Shown here: in pieces, positions 7,211 to 13,648 of the stretch
Position numbering within the stretch: position 1 is the first letter of the stretch
How the letters are laid out: each line of letters starts with the position of its first letter
DNA from: Planctomycetota bacterium
GTDB lineage: Bacteria > Planctomycetota > UBA8742 > SKZP01 > JAIOTL01
DNA: 15,781 bases
Reading direction: 5' to 3'
Assembly: GCA_021106775.1 (NCBI GenBank)
Contig: JAIOTL010000069.1
Location: 1-15,781, forward strand
Notes under the pieces: generated by a model
Told to the model about the DNA's origin: nothing
The model's database searches: none
The model's input: the letters and a program-made list of their open reading frames with translations, nothing else
Program-made: the position numbers and the translations under genes

Positions 7211-7463
7211 CACTCAAAGGCAAAAAAAAGAAGCGTAACAATCTCAAAGCACAAAATCTTACTAACCGTCAAAAACAATGTCTTAACCACTTATCACAGA
7301 ATATTTTGCATGCAGTCGTTTTCCCGATGGACTCGAACTCCCACAATTTCAGGTCCGGGATCCGAGGAATCTTTGCTCTTTCGCAGAATAAGCAAAAATG
7401 CAGCGATATTCCATCGAAATTCGCAAAATCCTTACATTATGCTCAACAAACACGAAATATTGA
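7211..7463. other. gene-free stretch holding a tRNA-like fragment
   Basis: Two short, overlapping + strand frames (7306-7516) have no ribosome binding site and overlap the decayed gene on the other strand, so I do not accept them. On the minus strand, 7344-7329 reads GTGGGAGTTCGAGTCC, the form of a tRNA T-arm. The sequence before it resembles a long variable arm, but no complete cloverleaf can be built. Confidence 0.3.
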
Positions 7464-7673
7464 TCACTTCGTACAAAACCACCAATATCCATCAATGTAA
7501 TCAGCTTCTTTGTTAGCTATATGAACGATAACACCGCTTTCCAGATTTAACACATATTAAAACAATTTGCGATGAGAAACAAAATCAGTCTCAGCACAAT
7601 ATGCAAAACAATAGTATTTCGGAAGATCCGGAACACATGTAGCATTGATCGATATTATCTCAACTGTAGGCAT
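7464..7673 (-). pseudogene. decayed paralogue of the 153-aa protein gene
   Basis: The sequence starts at ATG 7673 after AGGTGA and reads MPTVEIISINAT, YCAETDFVSHRKLF, then TAA at 7559-7557, where the intact gene (7799-8260) has the Gln codon after RKLF. The same frame continues past that stop with VIVHIANKE (intact VIVHLANKE-like FIVHLANKE), then GYWWFCTK and TGA at 7466-7464, matching GWWFAEK. Beyond that the frame is lost. It therefore carries at least one nonsense change plus a frameshift or truncation. It is the third cassette member left over from a duplication. No matching kinase or secreted-protein remnant was found in the 125 bp upstream of it. Confidence 0.75.
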
Positions 7674-7798
7674 GTCACCTGTTTTTAACCTATCTTTGGA
7701 AAAAATGTACTGGAAACAATACAGTTTTAGAATAATTTTGTTATTACATTCAATCTAAACCTTAGCTAAAAATTTGCTTAGAAATCGTTAACTCAGCG

Positions 7799-8260
7799 CT
7801 AAGTTTGCTTAATTCGATACAGAGCATTAAATCGAAGTTTTTCATCTTCATGTAAAATCAAGAATTCATTAAGATTTATCGGTTTATTCAAAATTTGGCT
7901 TTGTTCAGGTCCCATTTGGAAATCAGTCAGAAAGATAATCTCACCATTCGGTGAAGCTTCGATCATCTTTGTTAAAATGTCTATAACTTCAGGAATAACA
8001 AGAGATATGAACCTGATTGTTTGATATGAGTCATCCTTACTAAAATCGAACAACTTTTCCGCAAACCACCAACCTTCTTTGCTTTTCTCGAATTCTTTGT
8101 TTGCCAGATGCACAATGAATCCATCGAATTTATTCAGTTCATGCTGAAACAGCTTGCGATGAGAAACAACACCTTCTTCAGCAAAATAAGCGAATCTTTC
8201 GTATTTCGGAAGATTTGCAATATCAGTAGCATTGATTGATATTATCTCAACTGTCGTCAT
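7799..8260 (-). CDS. small cytoplasmic protein of unknown function (153 aa)
   Basis: I do not recognise the family. The protein has no signal peptide or membrane span. The N-terminus VEIISINAT and the stretches VSHRKLFQHEL and GWWFAEKLFDF are also kept in the neighbouring decayed copy (7464-7673) and so mark conserved parts. The middle has alternating hydrophobic strands (IRFISLVIPEVIDIL, EIIFLTDF), suggesting a compact alpha/beta fold. It lies 20 bp after the secreted-protein gene with only a weak A-rich AGAAAAG upstream, so it is probably translated from the same message. Its co-duplication beside the kinase/secreted cassette suggests a linked job, for example a cytoplasmic partner or an immunity-type protein, but that is a guess. 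Confidence 0.75.
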   Translation of the reverse strand: MTTVEIISINATDIANLPKYERFAYFAEEGVVSHRKLFQHELNKFDGFIVHLANKEFEKSKEGWWFAEKLFDFSKDDSYQTIRFISLVIPEVIDILTKMIEASPNGEIIFLTDFQMGPEQSQILNKPINLNEFLILHEDEKLRFNALYRIKQT

Positions 8261-8280
8261 ATGCTTTTCTTTTCTATTAT

Positions 8281-9237
8281 TTATTCTGGTGTATGTGTAA
8301 GCTTCACGTTATCGACCTTAAAATAATGGTCTTCATAAACATAATTCCAGTTATGCCAAGACCAATAATCATAAACTCGATAATAATGAAAACATATTTG
8401 AAGTTCTGAATTTCCTAATGCCTGTGCTGAAATGTAATATGTAACATGCTGACCAGTTGGTGACCAATCACTATCATATTTATCAATTTCAATCCACTTA
8501 GAACCGTCATAAACCAACAATCGTCCATAGTCACTCCACCACCAGTATCCTCGATAATAATCATTATCCTGATAATTACCATCAAACTCAAGTGTAATTG
8601 TTCCTGATGTAAAATGAGAGCAATCTATTTTCGGGGAATCTACATATTCATCAAATTCATCCCAGGGATTGTGATTGGAATCAGCACTAAGATATGTCCA
8701 TGAACCTCCAGTTATGTTACTCGATGCAAAATAAAACCAAGAAGCAGTTCCGGTATGATTTTGACCATGAGTCATTGTCCACCCCTTGCGGTCTGAGAAA
8801 TCATCTTCAAAGATAGTTAATGGCGAGTTTGTCCCAATTCCTGAACCTTTTAAACTTATTCGAATAGGAGACCCAATTTCACTATGATGTATTGAAAACA
8901 TTGCTTCTTTTAATCCTAAATCGGAAGGGATAAACTTTACTGTAAAACTTTTGCTGCTGCCTGGGTTAATATTCATTGGTATCGATGCAACAACAGAATA
9001 ACTGCCGGGGTTTGTGCCGGATAACTCGATGGATGTTATATCCACCGCGACTCTGCCTTTGTTGGTAACAGTAAAAAGGGATGAATTACAGTCAGTTCCA
9101 ATTCTGGATTGACCAAAATCATAGCTTGAAGGTGCGACAGTAACTTTGAAAACTGTTCCTTGGGATACAGCACACGAGAAACATAAAATTAGACAAAAAC
9201 AACTTGATATTCGAACGAAATTATAAAATATTCTCAC
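8281..9237 (-). CDS. secreted ASH (choice-of-anchor D) plus jelly-roll domain protein
   Basis: GTG 9237 is chosen over TTG 9258 because GGGGG at 9247-9243 lies 5 bp upstream, and because the paralogous ORF at 13637 starts with Met at the same residue of the alignment. This gives 318 aa. Residues 1-25 form a signal peptide (VRISSCFCLILCFSCA); the conserved Cys could be a poor lipobox. Residues of about 34-131 are an immunoglobulin-like ASH/choice-of-anchor D domain (VAPSSYDFG, FTVTNKG, PGSSKSFTVKFIPSD, LKGSGIG). Residues of about 140-318 look like a MAM/choice-of-anchor J-type jelly roll (FEDDFSDRKGW, YVDSPKIDCS, LLVYDGSKWIEI, HYFKVDNVKL), rich in Trp and Tyr as in sugar- or surface-binding domains. 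It lies 45 bp after kinase B in the same direction. It is likely an exported binding protein and a possible ligand or co-receptor of the kinase ectodomain. Confidence 0.75.
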   Translation of the reverse strand: MRIFYNFVRISSCFCLILCFSCAVSQGTVFKVTVAPSSYDFGQSRIGTDCNSSLFTVTNKGRVAVDITSIELSGTNPGSYSVVASIPMNINPGSSKSFTVKFIPSDLGLKEAMFSIHHSEIGSPIRISLKGSGIGTNSPLTIFEDDFSDRKGWTMTHGQNHTGTASWFYFASSNITGGSWTYLSADSNHNPWDEFDEYVDSPKIDCSHFTSGTITLEFDGNYQDNDYYRGYWWWSDYGRLLVYDGSKWIEIDKYDSDWSPTGQHVTYYISAQALGNSELQICFHYYRVYDYWSWHNWNYVYEDHYFKVDNVKLTHTPE

Positions 9238-9282
9238 TTTTACCCCCTTTGATATCAAATTATATATATTCTGTATGTCAGA

Positions 9283-12200
9283 TTATCTGTTTTTATTATC
9301 TGGTGAGTTGTTTTTGTAAGTTGAACTAGAATCAAATACATCACCGGATCTGATGTATATTCCTCCACCTGATTTACCAGCTTTGTTACCTGTTACTTTG
9401 CAATCATCAAGTCTCAGTGTTCCTGACTCTAAGTATATGCCACCGGCATATTCTGAAGCAGTATTGTCCTTGATGACACAATCTGAAAATTCTGTCCTTA
9501 CAATTCTGAACATTTGAATAGCACCACCATTTTCTGCAGAATTCTTTTCAAATACACACTCTACAAAATTTACTTCTGCATCCCCAACCTGAATACCGCC
9601 TCCAACTGTAACTGCTACATTAGACCTAAATTCCGTATTCTTAAAAGTACCGGTTGCTCTTTGAAGACAGATTCCACCACCTTGCCTTCCTGCTTTATTA
9701 TTTTCAATAATGGTTTCAGAAACTGTTAAACTTGCTTTTTCGACACATACAATGGCTCCTCCATCCACCTTTGATTTATTGTCCTTAACAATACAATTAG
9801 ACACGATTACAGATGCCTTAAAGATATTTAATCCACCACCATTATCAGCAACATTATTAGATATCATACACCTTATTATGGTTATCGAACATTCAGTAAT
9901 ATAAATTCCACCTCCATAACTAACTCTATTAGAAGTATAACCCCTACCACCTTTGATTAAGCAATATTCCAATGTGCTATTTGATGAATCTTTTCCAGAA
10001 AATCTAATATTGCGCCAACCTACTTTTTCGTCTTTTGCTATGAATTTGATCTTCTCCTTTTTTGTCCCTTTCGCAATTAGCTTCCCATAGCAATCTAAAC
10101 CCACATTCTCTGCAAATTTCAGTGTTGTACCAGGTTTTAACTCAAGAGAACCCTTAGCGTTAATTTTTATGGTTTTAGTGATTTCATATTCACCTGAGGG
10201 GAGTTTTATTCTCTGATTTATCTCATTGTTTCCGTTTCGAACTCTTTCAAACATCCTCAAGAACAGCTTATCTTCATAGTCACTTACATGTTTAATAAGT
10301 TCCTTTATTTTCGGATGCTTTGGGAAACGCTCAATAACTTCTTTGCAATCTTTTATGCTACTGTCTTTTGCAAGCTTAATACAAACATCAACAATTATAT
10401 TGATTTTAGAATCTTTCGGAAACATTTCCGAAAAAGCAAAACAATACTGTAAGGAACCCTCTATCGCAATATTATAAATTTCTAAATTAATCTCTTTTGT
10501 GTACTTTCCATCAGGGAATTGCTTTATGTAGTTTTTATACTGCTTCACATTTCCTTTTTCAATTTTTTCAAATATCAGTCTTTCGTAGCTTGCACATATA
10601 TCATTATATTTTTTCCCAGTCATATATCCCAATTCAATGGCTATCAAGAAACAAAGATCATCAATTGCATTTTCATATTTGATGACTTGAGTTCGGAAAT
10701 CAGACACCGCTGAATCGAACCTCGGTAGATTCGCTAACCCTTGTTCCGCTTCCTTTTGATACAATTCAGCCTTTGTTCGAGCAATCGCAGCTTGTGAACT
10801 AGTTTTCTTTGTTCGAGTGTTTGTTTCAGCTCTACATTCTTTAACTAAGTTACAAAATGCAATATGATAGTTATTAAACATCTTTTCAATTTCTGAATAG
10901 CCTGTTTTGATTATTTTTTCCTGCTTATCGGTTAATTTATATAACTCTATCTTCTTCTTTTCCCACTTGCTGATGTCGATTTTTTCAAGTTCTTTTAAGT
11001 CATCTTCATAATCTTCCATATCCTCTGCATATTCTTCTCGTTTTGACTTTTGAGAAATTAACTCAAATTTCCATTCTTCAATATTGCTTATCACTTCCTT
11101 GTATTCCGCAATTAATTTAGCAATTTTTTTCTCGTAAGTTTCAATTCTAGAGAGCATTACCTTCCTATCATATCCTCCGTATCTTCTACTACGAAAATCT
11201 CTTTTACATTTCGCAAGATATTCCGCTCTAACCTTATAATCTCTTTCTATTTGAGAACATTTTAACTCGAGTTTTTTTATTTCTTTTTCTATTGTGTATA
11301 TTTTTCTTTTAGCAGAAGTATATTCTTTCCTTGCAGTTTTGTATGCGTCAGTTGTTTCTCTTAGAAGGATTTTATGCTCCGCAATCTTATTTCTGACTTT
11401 TATAAATTCATTGATTATCTTTTCGGATTCATGATATTTTTTCCTTGTTTCATCAAGAATTGAATAAGTTTTCTCACCTATTCTCTTTATTGCAATATAT
11501 GCTTTGGATTGTTCACTCATAATCGTCTGTGATGTCAACAAACTATAAAATGTTTCTTCTTTCTCGACCCACCGAGTTTCAATTAAATCAACTATTTCGC
11601 AATATTTTACATCAGGCTGAATATCTGTATCAGATTCAACAATGTGTTTAAAATTATTCACCTGCTTTTTGAATTCATTCACTTTTTCAATGAATGCAAG
11701 CCATTGATCGATCAAAACTTCCTTAATTAAATCATCCAGTAAGGGCTTTTTCAATATTTGCTGTGCTTCTTGAAAATTTGAGTTGTATCGAATAAAATTC
11801 TGATTTATACGAGCAAACTTAGCTAAGATTTCCCTTCGTTTACGTTCTTCAGATAATTTCTTTTTGTATTCTTCATTTTTATTAACTTTGTCATCTTCTT
11901 TTTCCTCATCATCAAAAACTGGTTTATGAGTTATGCTGCCTCTTTCGGGAGTATAAGTTTTTTCAATTGGTTTTGATTCAGTGATTCTGTCATACTTTTC
12001 TTGTAAATCGGATTTATCACCAAAAAGAAGTGATAATATAATTATTATTGCGACAACTGCAGCAATTGAAGAGATTAATAAAACCGTATTCTGATTGCTT
12101 TTCCTTGTTGGCTTTCTAAGCATACCACCTGATTGCATCTTTTTTGAGTTCTCATGCTGTGAATGTCTGCTAATTTTGTTTTTTGACTTCAAGTTTATTT

Positions 12201-13356
12201 TTGTTGGAGCAGACTTGAGTGGTTGTGGCTTAGCAATTTGCTTTCTATCTGTAATTTCTGTTTTAACAAATGTGATTTTGTTGATCTTATGCGGAGTTAA
12301 ATCCTTCTGCTCATAAGGTACATCATCAATAATTATGTAATCGTCCACTTTCGTTGAAGGCATCAATTGCTCAAGGAATGAAGAATTAAAAAGTTCAACC
12401 TGCTTTTGGTCGAGTGCAGATAAATACTTTTCTAAATCAACTTCAGCATCTTTAGCCGAAGAAAACCTCTTATTGCGATTGAAGGCTGTGAGTTTTAATA
12501 TTATCGAATTCAACGACTCAAGATTTCTGTATAACTTGAAAACTTCATCCCAAATTATTTGCTTCTCTGTCTCCTCTTGGCAAGACCTTATCTTCGCCAT
12601 TCTGTCAGGCTCCCAAACAGTCGTAAAAGTTTTAAGAAAATCCATTCTTTCACCAGTGTACATTTTACGTAAAATGCCCGCCTGAGATCCGGCTCTGTAA
12701 ACATAAGTTCCAGTTAGCAGATGAAACAAAGTTACACCTAATGAATAAATATCAGCTCTTTCATCTAAAGTTGGTGGTTCAAGATCTCCTTGTTGCCATT
12801 GCTCAATTGACATAAAGGCAGGTGTACCCATTGTTGCTCGAGCATGAGTTAACTCAATATTATCATCTTGATTTATCGGTTTTGCTAGTCCGAAATCAGT
12901 AATTTTCAAAATCCCACGAGAATTGAGCATTAAATTATCAGGTTTCAAATCTCGGTGTAAAACTCCATGATTATGTGCTTCGGAAAGACCTTTTAATGCT
13001 TGAATGATTAGTGGTACTGCAATTTCTGGTAATATTTTTTTTACTTTTTGTAATATTTCTTTCAGATTTAACCCATCAATATATTCCATTATTATGTAAT
13101 ACAATCCGGTATCGAAGCCGACATCGTATATACGGACAATATTGGGGTGGTTAAGTTTCGCAGCTTGTTGAGCTTCCCGATAAAATCTAGAAACGAACGT
13201 ATCATCTCTTTGTATTAAAGTGTTATTAATGATTTTAACTGCAACATCTATGTTTAACTTACGATGATGAGCTCTATAAATTGAACCCATTGCGCCCTGT
13301 CCAACAAGGTTGATTAATTGACATCCACCGACAACTTCCCCGATATAGTCACTCAT
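9283..13356 (-). CDS. transmembrane Ser/Thr receptor kinase with coiled-coil and Pmp-like beta-helix ectodomain (kinase B)
   Basis: Of 1357 aa, residues 12-300 form a complete Hanks-type kinase: G19-x-G-x-x-G24, K41, E61, HRDLKPDN with D136 and N141, DFG at 154-156, and GTPAFMSIEQW from 177. All catalytic residues are present. A basic linker precedes one membrane span at about 423-445 (VLLISSIAAVVAIIIILSLL), placing the rest outside the cytoplasm. Residues of about 490-910 are Lys/Glu-rich coiled coil. About 940-1040 resemble helical TPR-type repeats (KQFPDGKY, ERFPKHPK). About 1050-1345 form a right-handed beta-helix with eight GG[GA][IL]-type turns spaced near 27 residues, several with NNxAxxGG as in Chlamydia-type Pmp repeats. 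GGAGAG lies 5 bp before ATG 13356. It follows the short secreted ORF by 59 bp and precedes the ASH protein. The likely role is sensing an extracellular or periplasmic cue; substrate and ligand are unknown. Confidence 0.85.
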   Translation of the reverse strand: MSDYIGEVVGGCQLINLVGQGAMGSIYRAHHRKLNIDVAVKIINNTLIQRDDTFVSRFYREAQQAAKLNHPNIVRIYDVGFDTGLYYIIMEYIDGLNLKEILQKVKKILPEIAVPLIIQALKGLSEAHNHGVLHRDLKPDNLMLNSRGILKITDFGLAKPINQDDNIELTHARATMGTPAFMSIEQWQQGDLEPPTLDERADIYSLGVTLFHLLTGTYVYRAGSQAGILRKMYTGERMDFLKTFTTVWEPDRMAKIRSCQEETEKQIIWDEVFKLYRNLESLNSIILKLTAFNRNKRFSSAKDAEVDLEKYLSALDQKQVELFNSSFLEQLMPSTKVDDYIIIDDVPYEQKDLTPHKINKITFVKTEITDRKQIAKPQPLKSAPTKINLKSKNKISRHSQHENSKKMQSGGMLRKPTRKSNQNTVLLISSIAAVVAIIIILSLLFGDKSDLQEKYDRITESKPIEKTYTPERGSITHKPVFDDEEKEDDKVNKNEEYKKKLSEERKRREILAKFARINQNFIRYNSNFQEAQQILKKPLLDDLIKEVLIDQWLAFIEKVNEFKKQVNNFKHIVESDTDIQPDVKYCEIVDLIETRWVEKEETFYSLLTSQTIMSEQSKAYIAIKRIGEKTYSILDETRKKYHESEKIINEFIKVRNKIAEHKILLRETTDAYKTARKEYTSAKRKIYTIEKEIKKLELKCSQIERDYKVRAEYLAKCKRDFRSRRYGGYDRKVMLSRIETYEKKIAKLIAEYKEVISNIEEWKFELISQKSKREEYAEDMEDYEDDLKELEKIDISKWEKKKIELYKLTDKQEKIIKTGYSEIEKMFNNYHIAFCNLVKECRAETNTRTKKTSSQAAIARTKAELYQKEAEQGLANLPRFDSAVSDFRTQVIKYENAIDDLCFLIAIELGYMTGKKYNDICASYERLIFEKIEKGNVKQYKNYIKQFPDGKYTKEINLEIYNIAIEGSLQYCFAFSEMFPKDSKINIIVDVCIKLAKDSSIKDCKEVIERFPKHPKIKELIKHVSDYEDKLFLRMFERVRNGNNEINQRIKLPSGEYEITKTIKINAKGSLELKPGTTLKFAENVGLDCYGKLIAKGTKKEKIKFIAKDEKVGWRNIRFSGKDSSNSTLEYCLIKGGRGYTSNRVSYGGGIYITECSITIIRCMISNNVADNGGGLNIFKASVIVSNCIVKDNKSKVDGGAIVCVEKASLTVSETIIENNKAGRQGGGICLQRATGTFKNTEFRSNVAVTVGGGIQVGDAEVNFVECVFEKNSAENGGAIQMFRIVRTEFSDCVIKDNTASEYAGGIYLESGTLRLDDCKVTGNKAGKSGGGIYIRSGDVFDSSSTYKNNSPDNKNR

Positions 13357-13415
13357 TTACACTCTCCAAATACTCTTGATATATTTTTAATCGTTGCTTC
13401 ACCTTGTTATTAAAA

Positions 13416-13637
13416 TTATAAATCTCTATCAGCAGAATTGAGATTCGGACAATTCCGCTCTCCCAACATTTGATATTGTAAATGAAAACGGAATTGAACA
13501 TCAACTGCACCTAAATCCTTAAATAAAGAACTTATTCTAAACTTGAGAATTTTCTTAATTGGCTCAGAAATACAAGCACAATAGACGAACACCATCAAAC
13601 AACTTGAGATTCTTACGAAATGATACAACTTTCTCAT
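13416..13637 (-). CDS. short signal-peptide ORF, truncated paralogue of the secreted protein
   Basis: From ATG 13637 the frame gives 73 aa; GGTGG (13647-13643) lies 5 bp upstream. A longer start at 13649 overlaps the kinase A stop by one base (TAATG), so coupling is possible from either start. The N-terminus MRKLYHFVRISSC matches that of the secreted protein at 9237 (FVRISSC identical), followed by a hydrophobic run ending CAC. After about 25 residues the similarity is lost, and no ASH or jelly-roll domain follows. The remainder (FRISSLFKDLGAVDV) might be a scrambled start of an ASH domain. It sits in the same place, after a kinase, as its full-length paralogue. It is either a remnant or a short exported peptide; I lean to remnant. 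Confidence 0.55.
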   Translation of the reverse strand: MRKLYHFVRISSCLMVFVYCACISEPIKKILKFRISSLFKDLGAVDVQFRFHLQYQMLGERNCPNLNSADRDL

Positions 13638-13648
13638 AACTTCCACCA

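Noticed and set aside
7350..7430. A third fragment of the 153-aa gene, from a FAYSAKEQ-like stretch on the minus strand
   Set aside because: The similarity to FAYFAEEG covers only a few residues, is not supported by flanking sequence, and lies against the tRNA-like fragment.
7306..7516. Two overlapping + strand open frames of 64-68 codons
   Set aside because: They overlap each other in different frames and overlap the decayed minus-strand gene and the tRNA-like fragment, with no ribosome binding site.
1966..7559. Alternative genetic code in which TAA is a sense codon
   Set aside because: TAA is the natural end of the HTH gene at 878, of both kinases and of the ASH protein gene, so it works as a stop here.
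7770..7803. Terminator after the 153-aa gene
   Set aside because: Only a weak CTTAG/CTAAG pairing with a long loop is present, and no T-run follows it in the minus-strand direction.
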